Of a DNA stretch of 64,000 bases, positions 1 through 12,500 are shown piece after piece. Positions within the stretch are counted from its first letter, which is position 1. Each line of letters opens with the position of its first letter. The stretch is taken from NCBI GenBank assembly GCA_951394405.1, contig OX596337.1:3968001-4032000 (forward strand), given 5' to 3'. Source of the stretch: Coprinellus micaceus. Taxonomy: Eukaryota; Basidiomycota; Agaricomycetes; Agaricales; Psathyrellaceae. Made by a program: the position numbers and the translations under genes. The notes beneath the pieces are model-generated. The model was not told where the DNA came from and did no database searches. It saw only the letters and a program-made list of their open reading frames with translations.

Positions 1-861
1 AACTGCGAGACCTGGTACGTCGACTACCCATGTAAAGGACCTGTCCAAGGCTAATGCATTGCGTAGATCCACCACCATCCGGCGGGCCTTATCTGGGGCC
101 GGCGCATCCCCGGCATCGGGTCGTTCGACCCTTCGCAGGACATCAATCGACAGCCGTATTACTCTGTAATCCACCTGTCCACCTCCGAGTCCCTCTGTGT
201 AACGCAGACGCAGGCGTTTTCAGGACGGGATGATGAGGTTGAGGAGTGGGGCTCACAGTGTGCCATGGTCTTCACGGCCCGGCCGAGATCGACACCCCCT
301 TCGACCGGGGTAGCCCATCCTGCTGCCACCTGGAACCCACCGAGCTCCCCTCCCAATGGGACCGCCCCATCAGACTGGGATTCTACCTGGCTCGGGGTAC
401 CGCAGCTGCCACTTTGCTTCCTTCGATCACCTTCTCTCCCATCGGAGGCGGGGAGCGTGGAATCATCCTTCTCCTCTGGAGAATACTACGACTCCAACAC
501 GGAGCCTCCATCGTCGAGAGCTTCCACGTCTTCGGGGTACGAGATTGCACCGTACGCCGCCCCTACCATCGCAATATCCGACGCTGGACCCTCGGCTCAT
601 TTGAACTATTACTCCCACTTCGAGAACACGGTCAGCGTTCCATGCACCATGGGCCCGGCGGGTGTCTTCGTCCCCCAGCAGACGCAAGCAATGGTCGGGA
701 GCTTCATATACTCGACCGATAGTCAGTCCTTCGAGACCCAAGCCCCGTTGCAGTATCCTCCCGCTGCGAGCAACTCCTTTTCCTCGGCTGGAGGTCCTTC
801 TGTTCCATTTTATTTCGGGAACATGGGGACTGGAGGAGCTTACTTCGGTGGAGAGCTTTGA
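1..861 (+). CDS. Pro/Ser-rich protein of unknown function, copy 1 (5' partial)
   Basis: The gene runs off the left edge. The last 14 bases of one exon (1-14, reading ..ELRDL) are followed by a 52-nt intron (15-66; GTACGT donor, CTAAT branch-like site, TAG acceptor) and a final exon 67-861 ending in TGA. The visible part encodes about 264 residues rich in Pro, Ser, Thr and Gly, with a patch SGRDDEVEEWGS shared with the paralogue at 13724. No catalytic motif or known domain is visible. The intron position is identical to the second copy. The two proteins have diverged far more than the NDUFA1 and AIM22 copies beside them, which suggests relaxed or fast evolution. Both copies keep open frames. 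A nuclear or regulatory role is only a guess, from the basic KRTRTNKK patch in the complete copy. Confidence 0.7.
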
Positions 862-1599
862 TAGTCTGTAGGGAGGTCGTTCGCTGATCCTTTCTTTTCT
901 TGTTTCTAACTTAACCTTGGTTACCTGCTGTCTACTGCTTGCTTTCTGCTTTCTGCTTTCTGCTCTTTTCTTTTTATTTATCGACACCTCATACGCATGA
1001 TTTCCCATTCGCATTCGCCTTTGCCATCTAAAAATTACGCTAGAACGGGCTTGCAGTAATCCTCTCTCATTTTTCAGCTTGACCCGATTCATGTTCAGCA
1101 CTACATACCACTCACTATGCACCGCAGTTCAACCCTCCATGTATCCATAGTCCAGCGCCATACCCCTCAGTGTATCATTATTAGCATGCCACCACTCGTA
1201 TAGCACTTGTGTTTCACCCTTCAGATGACAGGGACGCCACGTAAAACTTGAACGAAGCCTCCTCATCACCACTCGCCTCGGACCTGGGGTTATGGGCTTC
1301 GGCCAAGTTACGTAGTGTGAAGAGAAAAAGGAGTCGAGAAGTTCGAGTTTCGAACTTTGCTCTTTTGGAGATTTTCGCCAAGTCTTTGTTGTGACTGAGT
1401 ACTGAGTCCGCGTCACGGGATCTGGTCACAGGCAAACAGGACCAACCCGGCTTCGTTCATTCAGGTCGTCGTCGTAGACCACGACCGCGAGCACTACGAC
1501 GCAGAGTTTTTCCACGAGGTTTGCTCTCAGGCTGGCTCGGGGGTTGAAGCATTGGAAACTTCATCCTTGGAACTTCACACACACACACACACGCCCGCG

Positions 1600-2023
1600 A
1601 TGCCAGTACCTTGGGAAGCCCTGATACCCTTCGGTGAGTCTTTAGCAATATCTCAGAGATTTTTTCTGACATGAATAGGTCTGTTGACCGCCATGTTTGG
1701 AACCGCTGGAACTTTGCTGAACATCTCCGCCCGGGCGCAGAACCAGGGAAAGGTGAGTTACTCCACGGTGGGCGCTTGAGGCATATTCTAACGGAACATC
1801 CATTTCAACAGCCGCCTCGCTATGGCTTGGACAAATGGGAGGAGTCTATGCTAGAGAGGGATCGTAGATTAACGGGTCATCACCGTGGACAGACTGTACG
1901 CACTCATTTCGCTCTCAAACCCTATCTCATGTGCTCAACCAATACTTTATCAATTCGCAGACTGATACCGTCGCACCTCCACAATTTGCTACAAACAGTA
2001 TTATCCAGGCATATCGAACATAG
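1600..2023 (+). CDS. NDUFA1: NADH dehydrogenase 1 alpha subcomplex subunit 1 (complex I MWFE), intact copy
   Basis: Four exons: 1600-1633, 1679-1752, 1812-1895 and 1961-2023, with GT-AG introns of 45-65 nt and consistent phase, giving 84 aa. The protein is a small single-span accessory subunit of the membrane arm of respiratory complex I in the inner mitochondrial membrane. What shows this: a short N-terminus (MPVPWEALIPFG), a hydrophobic segment at about residues 8-27, then the family signature WEESMLERDRRLTGHHRG, matching the MERDRR-type block of MWFE/NDUFA1. The length fits the family. It sits 875 bp upstream of the convergent AIM22 pseudogene. The second copy at 15530 differs mostly by silent changes but has a stop at codon 5, so this is probably the only functional copy in the window. 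Confidence 0.93.
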
Positions 2024-2897
2024 GTCTATTCACTAGCCAGGGTCACTAGAACCTCCGCTATCATCCGTCTATTCATTCGACACGCACATCTTCTCCGTTC
2101 CGAAGCCTCGAGACCTGTTCAAGTGTCATAAACGTACCGAATCAAGAGCATTTTGGAGCGGAATCGGAGCAAACCCAAGGCTGTACGCGTCTTTTGCACC
2201 AGTACACGCGATTTTGCAAAACACGAAGCCTCATTGCCTAGCCAGGGGTGATACACAAGCGAGATTGTGAACTGCTTCGCGAGCGTGAGGCTCACGCAGT
2301 AGGGCAGAGAGATTAGCTTTCTCGTAATAGTGGCCTCCTCCCGGCGAGGTAACCTCGTTTGTTGGAAACTGTGGCCAGGCCTAATTGACCAGTACACCTT
2401 CACGATTTGGGGCTGTACTGCACGTCCGAGGATGTCGCGATATACTTTGTCGTCTCGCCAATCCTACGGGCGTTGATAGCCCAATCTCGCAAGCCCCTAC
2501 CTCGATTTGCGAGAGCGGCAAGCGCGCAGCTTTCGATCGCCCCACAACTAAAGCTCAGGGCCTTTGCGGTGGTATTGAACCGGTGGTCAATTTGCCTACG
2601 GAACGAGATATCGACCGCCTGTTTTGCACCGTAATTGTTGCCTTTGTGCGCCTGGAGAAGCTTACCTTCTGATGATATTCGCTTATTTGTGGCGCGCTGT
2701 CGAACTCGGGCGACAGGCCATGGTATTCGGGTCCCCTTTCGGTGTCCTTAGACGACGGAGCAGCAGACTTCCTAAGTCACACACCTTCGGCGAAAGAGAT
2801 ATGGGAGATAACGCCCCTGGTTCTCCCTGCACCACTACCACGACCGGCGGTTCCAGCGGCACCCTCTACTGAATCTCCAACTACCGACTAACGTGCC

Positions 2898-5823
2898 CTA
2901 GGCAATCTCGGTGACCCAAGCTTTAAGATCGTGGACTACTGCGGCTAGCTCCGAAGCATTATCGACGAACGCTTTCCGTTCTAACCCTGCGTCCAGCTTC
3001 AAGAAGCCATATCGCTGTCCAACGATCGACCGACTCAATTTCATTACAAAGTCGGAGATGTCACCCGTCTCGTCAAATGAATCGGACAGCTGGGCCGAGC
3101 ATTCGAGAACGATTCCGTGTTTTGAGCGGATGCCCAGAGACTACAGGGATTCAGATGACAGGGCCAGGGATGGGAAGGGAGAGAGGGTCAGTCAAGCGAT
3201 CTTTGGGGAGGAGGGAGAATGTCTCCGGTGAGATATACTTACGATCTGACCCCAGGAGAACGCTTGCTGCACCTGATATGTGAACTCAGGCGTCTGGCCG
3301 AATTGCCAGTCCCATGACTATGTTGGGTGCAGTGCGGTGTGGTGCGAGCGGGTAGAAAGAGGGAAAGAGGAGAAAGGAGTCAGCGTTCGTCGCCTTCTCG
3401 GACCGATACCTCGACGCGAGTGACGAGCGAAGCATGCGGGGGCCAACGTACCGGAAGCTCGTCCATCCCCCTCTTGATCTCTGCGTGAGTTTTGAGTGCT
3501 TTTGTGTCCGAAATGAGAAAAGGCTAGAGTCATTCACGTCAAATAGAGGTTATCGGAACCCGGAGATGGCGGATGAGCCAGATTGGAGCAAGAAAGCGAG
3601 TTGGTTAATGCTTGTTTATTCAGTGGATCGACTAACTACGTACCTCTTCGTTGATCGCGTAGTCTCGCTTAAACTGGGCGACAACAGCATCTGTGAATGC
3701 TTGATGGGAGACATCCTTCCTGTATTGTTGTAGGTTGCAGACAGGGGACCTCACGGATGCGACGCCTTTGGTCACCATTTGGTCCTACAAAGTGAGAGGA
3801 GAACCAGGGCACATTAGCATGCGGCTACCGTGCACACGGAGAAGGGAATTTTGGGCCCGCATGAGTGGGGTCATACAATATGATACGAAGCGGAAATGGA
3901 TGATCCACCACGAGAAGCAAAGGGGCGAGTGAATCGAGATGGCCATGGCGGATAGAATAGGAAAGCCATTCCATGAGATGTAGGGCAGGCATCAGGTGCA
4001 AGACCAGGAGCAACGACAATACAAACACGTCAAGCTGAAACATGATCCCTAGTTTTTGGGCATATGTTCGACAGAAGTCCAAAGCCTTTCGAAAGCTAGG
4101 CATTGAAATCTGGAGCGAAAGTAGCAAGAGCGAGTCCGTACCAACGGCAGGCTGCGTGAAAAGAAGAGCCTGGCCTTAATTAACGCAGTGGTGCAAAGAA
4201 TTAGATGGCACACAGCTCACGAGGCAATGCAGAACGAGGGATCCCAGCGGTGCGAGGACTGTAAGACATCGCCTTGGAACCGCAGTTTGGGAGAGACGGG
4301 CGGTGAGGGAACGCATATGACCTGATCGCAGCACCGAGGGGACGGCCCCTCGTGGCCACTTCGTGCTGAGAGCGGCACGGGGAGGGTTTGAGAAGAAGAA
4401 TACCCCAACAAAACCTCTCCCAGGACATTAGCGCCCCAGACAATCGGAAAATATGACCGATAGCGCTCGATATGGAGGGAAAAGATAACGGATGAAAGAA
4501 GGGGCCGATGACAGAAGTGAGGCACCAAACAGCAAGGGGGAATATTAGCGCCAGAGGGGCTTCAGCGCTTAGCCGGTCGGTCCGAAGCCTGCGCCTGCCT
4601 AGACCCGGCCGAGCCAGACTAACCCAGAATGAGAGACCCAAGAAATATTGTGCGCGGGGAGAAGAGGTATCGATTGAATAGCGAAAGGCGAGGAGAGAGA
4701 AACGAGGCCAAGCTGAACATTGTCTCTCACCTTGCCCTTCACTCTGAGGAGATCCCCTAGCGTATCAAGTCGCGTCGATATTAACATAGTTCCGTGGTGA
4801 TACGCTCGGTTGTTGACAATTTTGTAGGCCGATCCTGACACGTAGATATCCAGGCGTAAATGTGAGCAAGTTTCATCCCAAAGACACTTCACATCCACAA
4901 AGACCAAGGAACCACAGCACCGATGAGCTGGTCATCACCATGCATGGATGCGTGCAGAGGAAGACATTAAGGACATTAGAGGAAGTTTGAAGGAGACAGT
5001 GCCTCCAGGCCATGCTCGTGTAATGTCCAAAACGAATAAAGAAGGAATAACTCATCTTTTCTGCACCAACACATAAATCATTCCGATCGTTGAGGCGCGC
5101 ATCAATCCCGAGGGTGCGGATCGCGCGAAGGATCGTTTCTCCTGTAACATGCCTATCAAACGAGGCTCTCGGAAGGTGGAGACTGAAGTTCGTGTTTCCA
5201 AGGTCCTATAGCAACGAGACTGCGTTAATAAAGAGTCGTCTGTTTTTCATAGCGGATAACGAGGCATAAATATGATAATGGCGGGTGCACTGAAACGCGT
5301 CGCGAAAGTGAGCAGGCATAAACACGCACATAGTATACGGTACCGCCCCCACTGCGTCGTCAAATGAACGGGATCCCGAGCCTTTGCAGTTCGCTGAAGT
5401 TGACTTCCACGGGTTTTGGTTCCTTCCAATCACGACGCCAGGGCTATCTCGACAAATTAACAGCAGAGGCTGTTGGGGGTCATGTTTTCGAAACAATCTT
5501 GGTATATCACCAGTCAGTTCTCCATTATCCGTTTTCTACTCTCCACTAAACGATGCATCTTCCCGTTCAATTCAAAACCAATTGAAAGGCGTGGGTGATG
5601 AAGCAGTGGGGGTGGGGAGGGGGGGACGGGGGTTTGGAACGTACAGGTCTTCCAAGGAGAGATTAAAGTATGGGTCGTCCGACAGCGACACGAATATCGA
5701 ATGCTTTCCCCAGTCCTGCGGGAGGGAAGGAGAGGCCCCCAGCGTACTCGTGGAGTGGTGACGTGGCATTGGACCCTGTGCGCGCGTCCGGGAGGCCAGG
5801 GCCCAGTATGCCCTGACCAACAT
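2898..5823 (-). pseudogene. AIM22: Lipoate-protein ligase AIM22, broken copy
   Basis: Eight exons can be traced on the minus strand, matching the intact paralogue at 16836-19764: 5645-5823, 5330-5497, 5056-5205, 4731-4841, 3644-3784, 3452-3478, 3243-3317 and 2898-3140. All except exon 2 are open and well conserved, including the terminal exon. Exon 2 carries two independent lesions. A 4-nt deletion near 5405, just after the NQNPWK motif, shifts the frame. In the original frame, a CGA codon of the RRRSGGG motif has become TGA (5360-5362). The ligase fold cannot be made from this copy. The remaining exons differ from the paralogue mainly at third positions, so inactivation looks recent. An assembly or sequencing error would have to explain both changes. 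Confidence 0.88.
3785..4730 (-). other. Oversized intron 4 of the AIM22 pseudogene
   Basis: This 946-nt intron lies between the exons ending in RVKGK and starting with DQMVTKG, with a GTGAGA donor and a TAG acceptor. The matching intron in the intact gene is 961 nt (17742-18702). Other introns in this window are mostly 45-65 nt, so this is about 15 times the norm. The two copies still share blocks, for example GAAAGCTAGGCATTGAAATC near 4093. The insertion therefore predates the duplication. No convincing coding frame is seen; a 146-codon antisense-sense frame at 4201-4641 has no counterpart in copy 2. Confidence 0.75.
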
Positions 5824-8309
5824 CCCGTGGAGAGTGGAGGATATTTAAGCGCCGAAGGGATCCAGGGCATCCGTCGACGATAGGGCGTCTCCATTGCGGG
5901 ATATTGATAGAGGTAACGCGGAATGAACCTATCATATCGGTATACTGCCCTCTCTGGCAGGCGCGGAACGGGCAGGACTCGGAGGGCGGTGTCGATGGTG
6001 GGCGTTAGAATCAAAGTTTGGGTTGCTTTGCCTACGGCGTGAGTTCCCGACCACCACTGCCGACAACAATTGAAAGGCCGATCGGAACTGTTAGTGGGGT
6101 TGATGGGTGTCATAAACTGATATTTGATCGACACCGATCATCCGCCAGCCGGTTTATCACCCTTCCCATGACAAGGTCCAGGAATCGGAAGAATATTGGT
6201 GCTGGTCCAAAACACCCTCGAAGCCCTCTCCAAATTCTCAGGCTACGGTATAGCTTCATCTAGTGTTTCCCAAGGCGAAGAAAGAATGGGACGGCCGCTT
6301 CGGGAGGTCCGACCTCCTGAAACGGCCCCCCCCTGGCACATGTTGATAAGTTGTCTCGTTAAGTAAGTTGCCTCGGATACCGAGACGAGTTAATAAGCCC
6401 TCTCAGTCGTTGCCACCTCCACAAAACATGTAGGGGTATAGTGCTGTGGTAGCTCAGATGCACACTCTCTTGTGGGTCTACCCCACCAAAAGTGTCCCAG
6501 TAGAGGGCCTCAAAATTGGCAATCACTTCTGTTGGCTACAAACAACGTGCTGTGCCTGCGCCCCTGGACCAATTCGAGTGTGCATCTCGTGATGGGAGTC
6601 GAGTTCAAGGCCCACCGTTTGAACACTCACTTCTTGCGGTTCTCATACACGTGTGCGCGTATGTGCGGGGTGTTGCCAGTTTATCGAGGCTTTCCCATGC
6701 TCACGAATTGGGAACTTAGGTAGAGGTGGAAGTGCCAGCCGGAGACTCGAATCAGAGACCCTGGGAACTCACCGGGCCTCCAGACTCGATAGCCTAATAG
6801 CAGTATGGCTGGGTAGAAGCACACTCTGGTATCCAAATGAATCTGGGGCAGAGTACTTGAGTATGGTTGCTCAAGGATTTAGGGGGGCGACTGGGAACTA
6901 GGGTGTGGGATACAGTATACGTCGGAATGTGCCTAATTGATCTCGTGGCGGGGCACAAAGGTTGCAGAAACCCAAACCCGAACAAACACCACAACTACCG
7001 CCAAATGTTGTTCCGGGGTAGGTCTCACCCCACCACTCCCCCTCCCCCGCATTTCTTGGAGCAAACTTCCCCTCACCGGGCTATGCTCCCTCCTGTCGTG
7101 TCATTGAAGTGTTTTGAGAAATCGGGGTTGGCTGGTCGTTCCGGCGCCGAGGTCCTTCACTCAGGATAGAGGACTTCACCAGGCGACAAACAGCCAGCAG
7201 AGTATTCCAGGATATCTAACTACCTGAAGCTTCGACCGGCGGTTTTTTAAACTCCAGGGAAGCCCTTGGTATGCTTACATTGACCTCCAAGGGTGTCAGG
7301 CTCATATATTAGCTGCAGACCTGACCAGTGCCCACCGGGGAGTGCCCACATGGTCTCCTGCAAGAATTATGAATCTCAGGAATCGCAGCACCGTTATCGC
7401 AAGGTGTGGTCAAGGATGGTGTCTATGCACTGCCTACGCTCTCCCTAACCACTCTCAAGCTCCCGTTGGCTTTAGGGCTCGTTGGCATCGCGCTCAGATA
7501 CACGCCCTTTGTTGGTCACCAGCCCCACCTCAGACCAGCTCTCCCGCACGGACCCCCTGTCAACAATTTCCTTACTTCGGAGACCTTCAGCGTTATCCAA
7601 GATAGGCTTAGATTATCAACTCCGCTGCCCAGAGGCCCGTTGGTGTCCATGGCCCTTCAATTTCAGCCGACTTGGTATTGGGTGGCTGCGAGATCCCTCC
7701 TGTGTTCTGCATCTCGACTGGCTTCTCTCTCGTTGGGCGTCATTGTCCGTCCCCGAGCTGGTCGTGCAGCCCACAGCCCCATCATCCTTGTTTGCGCTCT
7801 CCAGTCACAGAGCTCGAGTTATGCGAATTACTCTGGCCACGTCTGCCCCCGTATGCGAACCCGTTTTCTCGGTCACAAAGGGAAGCACAGGGAATTCGCC
7901 GGGCTCGGATAAATAAATTGGGACTGCACGACCACCCCGAGAGGTGTTTCTTTACGTGATGCATAGGATGTCGTGGAGGTAATCTGGTCCACGGAACCGT
8001 GGGAATCACTGGACCTGGATGTCCCATCGTCGAAATCTGGCTTCTGGGGCTATTGAAGCACATTTTTTATCGCGGTGGGGTAGCTTTACAGACGCAACGA
8101 CATTGCCGCTTTGCGTTGGAACCTGAGCGCCCATCACAAACGGACGACGGCCCACGGAAGACCGGCTTGTACGTCTCTCTGCGAGATCGAGGCTGGAAAT
8201 TCATCTAATCTGCAAGTCACTCGGTCCATGTCACAAAAGGCTGTCACGCTTGGCATTGGGGAGAGTGTCTGTACGCCCCAACCCTCCCCGATATCCCTCG
8301 CTGTTTACC
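5824..8309. other. Intergenic, no supported gene
   Basis: About 2.5 kb between the AIM22 copy-1 start and the F-box-like gene. The first ~190 bp are duplicated promoter sequence shared with copy 2. Frames at 7406-7912 and 7482-7916 are open for 144-168 codons but overlap each other, have no recognisable motif and no splice-consistent extension. I treat them as chance frames or decayed sequence. A short perfect-looking hairpin lies at 6293-6327. Confidence 0.5.
6293..6327. repeat. Tight inverted repeat (hairpin)
   Basis: Arms of 17 nt (6293-6309 and 6311-6327) are complementary at 15 of 17 positions, with a single unpaired base between them. The core is GGAGGTC / GACCTCC and both outer ends carry GGCC. 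It lies in a gene-free stretch and could be a cruciform, a remnant of a small inverted-repeat element or a terminator-like structure. No target-site duplication was evident. Confidence 0.6.
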
Positions 8310-9555
8310 ATGCTTTCTGCAGACATTCCGACGGAGGTTGTCGACCAGGTCATAGAGAATGTCGATGATGTCAACAAGAAGAACACGCTCCTCGCTTCCC
8401 GACTGGTCGCCAAATCGTGGTCATATACCTCCCTCGAATGTCTCTTCCTCGACCTCGGCTTCAAAGATTGGAACGACGTGCATCACTTCATCACCATCCT
8501 CTCAGCATCGACCACCTTCCCCGATCTCATCAGGAGCAAACGAATCGCTCTCAACAACCCGACGGCCATAGACGACAAAACCACGTCGGCGCTCCTTGAC
8601 CTGATGGCAGCCGTCCACCTACCTCAGTCGTTGGCCATCCACGTTACGACGGGCGGGATCGCGGATATCCTCAAAGTTGTTGGTCAAGGCTGGGCCAACC
8701 TTGCCCAAGTCACGCTCTCCGGAGGCGTCCACCCGCCCACCGCCCTCTTCGCGTTAGCGTCACTTCATCGACTCCAGTCGCTGACCCTTCAAGATTTCCA
8801 GTTGGAGGATATGGAGGAGGGTGTAGAAGGGACGCCGGCGACGCAGTTCAGCTTCCCTACAAGCATCACCAAACTGTCGTTGGACAGGAGCTCGACTTTA
8901 TGGCCGTTCTTCAGAACCCACATCCTTCCAGGCGGGGGACTCGCCAACATCGACGAACTTTGCATTCGAGCGCAGTTCTCTTACGAGGAGGAAGGTGTTT
9001 GGGCGATGGTTCAGTGCTTTCGAAAGCTTCGGGGCATTCGCACTCTCAAACTCGAACCTGTTTACGACGCGAATACCCCTCGTCTCAGTACGTTCCTTCG
9101 CCCCTCTTTTTTCGCGCCATACATGCTCACTTTCCATCATAGTACAAGATATGAAGGGGATCTTCTATGGTACCCAGGGATTCCCTCTGGTCAGGATCCG
9201 TGGCCTCCGCCGACTTCACCTCCGCCTCGCCAACGCCCCAGCAGAGCTGGCGCTCAACTGCATTGGCATGTACGGTCTCCAGCTCCCTGCCGCCAACGTC
9301 GGCACGTCTGTCGAGGTCGACGTTCCGCGTTCTGTGGAACTCTGGGACAATTCTGACCCGTCCGCCCACTTCCGCCAATTCCTGGAGGAGGCTCAGGGGG
9401 GTCCTAATGACGTGGCGAGCAACGTTCGAGCCCTGCTCGCTGTTCGAGGTTTCCCGGGCACGCTACCGGCAGAGGTGGCGGTCTCGGGGAGTGCGGTGGT
9501 TTGCGGGTACCCCGTTGTCTTCATGGCGTCTGACGGTGAGGAAGCGGGTATGTGA
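8310..9555 (+). CDS. F-box-like/LRR-type protein
   Basis: Two exons, 8310-9087 and 9143-9555, joined by a 55-nt GTACGT...ATAG intron in phase 1, giving 396 aa. The start chosen is MLSADIPTEVVDQVIENV, an F-box-like opening (IPxEVVDxVIxxV) followed by LASRLVAKSWSYTSLECLFLDL, the usual second F-box helix pattern with conserved Trp. An in-frame ATG at 8250 is possible but adds nothing F-box-like. The rest has regularly spaced Leu-rich strands (LTLQDFQLEDM, ITKLSLDRS, LRRLHLRLANAP) typical of the degenerate leucine-rich repeats in Agaricomycete F-box proteins. Such proteins are thought to act as substrate adaptors of SCF ubiquitin ligases; no substrate can be inferred. It is isolated in the spacer between the two duplicated blocks. 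Confidence 0.75.
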
Positions 9556-12500
9556 TATGGTCGGGTGGGGAAAGCCTCGTGTCAGATTGAGTGCCTCTTT
9601 GGAAATATGGACTTTCATTTCGAACAAATTATGCTTACCTTGCGGACGCTCCGAGTGTCTTGTTCCGTTGATATCTCGTGCCCCATGTACATGTGTTGAC
9701 TCTTGACGCCTATTAAACTGTATTTACTACCATGAACGGTTAGATGTGATGGTTCCCGTTAGGAGGACTACCAGCGCTCGACATAAGCACCAGCTCCCAC
9801 TCCAACGAGCGCGATTCTCGGGAACAGGCGAAGGCAACCACTGGACATTGTCGTTACTCCCGTTCCTCTTGAGGCAATTCCGAGTGGAAAGTCAGGAAAG
9901 TTGAATTTGATATGGCCTGCGCCACTTCGTACCCCAATATTTCGTTCATGGATGTCCATGCTGACCCGGTAACTGTGGCATCACCTTCCCAAACCTACCT
10001 GGACTAGCAAGCCAAACGCAATCTATTTGCGATCCTGGTCGAGTGAACACAATTCAGCCACCGGCCGGTGACTTGTGCAACGTGTCTTCCATGCTACGCT
10101 TTCAATAGGGGCGATCGATGATCCCTGTCAATCTCTTCCCTTGGCCGCTTTCCAAGGGTGGCCGGAAGGTATTCACCCCCGCAAACTTTGTTGATAACTG
10201 GCCGGATCCTGTTGCTCTGGGGGTTGAATTGTGATTTCATGCGCTGCCAGAGGGAAGCTTTAGCTCAGGGCGGGCGAAAATCCGGTGATCGAGGCCGGAT
10301 CGAGACCAACAGACGTCTTATTCGCTAAGCCACCAAGTTATGTCCACCAGGAAATGTAACTTCCTAGTGGGCTTAGTCGTCTCAGAGCGCCTCGTCTATT
10401 TCGGCGCGCTAGAGGCTCATGAGCTGATGAATGGTTCATAGCTCTGAAAACAAACGAGGAGTATGTTGGGGTGACTTACTAAATCCACTCATTAATTCCC
10501 TTGACTGCGCGCGGAGTATGAGCCCTGTCAGCAGAGAAAGGGCAATCTACAAAACGGGCAGTGGACGGAACGGGCAGGGCATGAATACCGGAATCGGACG
10601 AAATCGAGAAATGAACTGTCCATCGGCTGCTCACGTATCCACTGCCATTCGACTACAGAACGCGTCCGCGAAGTGTCGTCGTTTCAAAAGATGTCGTCAA
10701 TGATAAATTTTAAAGTGAACGCTTCGCCGCTCAGCTGGGCATAATAAACAGATCTCAATCATCTCCTCTCGGCGCCTCATGCTTAGGCCTGTGCTGTTAG
10801 GACGGCCGTGTAATGGAGAGGGCACTACGCGCATGACGACTCGTGGCTTGCGTGTGCACAACCCGAGGCCCTGACACGCTTCTACAATCAAGGGCGTGAC
10901 GATGCCGAGGGTGCCCAGTCAAACGGCACCCCATATCACATAGGTGAGATGAGAGACCAGCATCGCCAGTGTATCGTCAATCAGAGCGCAGGCCTGGGCC
11001 ATGGTCCTGATAACGTAAAGGTGCATGTATATCGGAGAATACGGGATGTACTTGATGTCCTTTCTGCGACAATCGGTTGGGCGCCTAAATTGAGGAGGGA
11101 CGTCGCTCGGGACTTTCGGAGATTAAAATGCTCCCTACGGCAATCGCCGAACCAAGAAGGAAGTTTGGGTACGTAGGTCAGGAAGGTGAACCCTTATTGT
11201 TATACAACGCCTGTCAATTACATTCATAAGGGCTAAAGGTGATTTAGAGACGGACCCGACAATAGTGCCTCTTTGGCGATCACGGAATTACCATTTGGAG
11301 CCAGTGGTGGTACTCAGTAGGGCGACGCTGTATCAACTCGCTCACTGCGCACGCGAGTTTTAATTGGTTTGTATAGTTGAAACGTTTGTGAGGAGAACTC
11401 GGTCCGGCTGCAGGAGCGAAAAAGCTGTAAATGTCAGGACGGTTGTGGTTGAGCGTAACATCCGCTGATTAAATCCGGCGACTCAGCAATTGAGAGTGGC
11501 TTGCCACACGAGATAACAGCGTGAAGCCCGCAGCGCGACGGCAACTTCTTCTTGCAGAATCTAACCTGCTTTCGGTAGACCTAGAACGGGGTGCAAAGTC
11601 CTTTGCGCATGCCTACGGCCGCTTCAAGTACAACGTGGGGGGTGTGCTAACCGACCTTACCGGGCTCACGGAGGCCTAGTCCACGAAAGCGCACGGTGGG
11701 AGTAACAAATACCCTAAAGAGAGGTAACCCAGGGCTCTGGTCAGAATGAGGCTGCCTGCCTTACACTGGCCTCCCGTTCGAGGAAAGAACACCGGTTGCA
11801 CAATTTGACAAACCTCACCCCAAAGTTCTCGCCCCTCATTCCGTAGATCGTTAGCCGCAGAGGAAACGAGGACTCAACGTTGTATCCTTCACAAAGCGCC
11901 GCTAAACTGGTAACTCATCGACAGATTCCAGCTCTCTGTGCCCTTTTGTCATTAGAACAAGACCTCGCGGATGTCCCCAATTTCTATGAGGCGCCCCGCG
12001 TCTAGTGGCAGGTGCCGGGGAGAAATGAAATACCTCCACCAACGGCTAGGTAGAAACATACAAACCGGTAGTCCTATCCCTTGCCCTACCTCAGGACAAC
12101 GGTAAGAGGTCCGTTGTAGTTGAAATCCTCGCCCTCGGGGCCCTCAATAATTTCCATGACAGCGGCGATCAAATAGCGTAGCGCGTGGTCGCGTCATGGC
12201 CCGGCCAACGACGTTGAATGGAGTAGAACTCAGAGGGTGTGAAACTGCTTCAGAGTTAATTAATTACCTGGAGTACCGTAGGCAGTGGTTGCGGTATTCA
12301 TAAGATCTGGAATGAAGAGAAAATTGAGCGCGCGGGCGTCGAATCATCTCCGCCGGAGAGTCTAAGCTTGAGGTTAAAGACTACTCTGAGATACGCGCGA
12401 GTGGTTTTATGCCGGGGTATTATATCCCCCTTCAACCAGCTGATAAGCATTATTTTACGCTCTCCAAGGAGCGAAATGGGTACTAATCGAAGGAGCCTCA

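Larger units (their letters stand above)
1..6010 (+). repeat. Segmental duplication, copy 1
   Basis: This block matches ~14030-19970 in the same orientation, with an offset of about 13.97 kb. Similarity covers the exons, introns and intergenic spacers of three genes in the same order, so it arose from DNA duplication rather than retroposition. The left end lies outside the window. The right end fades upstream of AIM22, where both copies still share a GCATTGCGGGATAT-type stretch near 5894 and 19850. Exons are better conserved than introns, and most exon differences are silent, so the duplication is old and was long under selection. The gene-free spacer 862-1599 is matched by 14901-15529 and carries an (AC)n run near 1575-1592 in this copy only. 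Confidence 0.9.

Noticed and set aside
463..1122. 219-codon minus-strand frame over the first gene's 3' end
   Set aside because: It is antisense to a conserved, duplicated coding exon; the second copy does not keep this frame.
4201..4641. 146-codon frame inside the large AIM22 intron
   Set aside because: Not conserved in the matching intron of the intact copy.
7406..7916. Overlapping plus-strand frames of 144-168 codons
   Set aside because: Two frames overlap the same DNA, neither shows motifs or splice continuity, and there is no paralogue.
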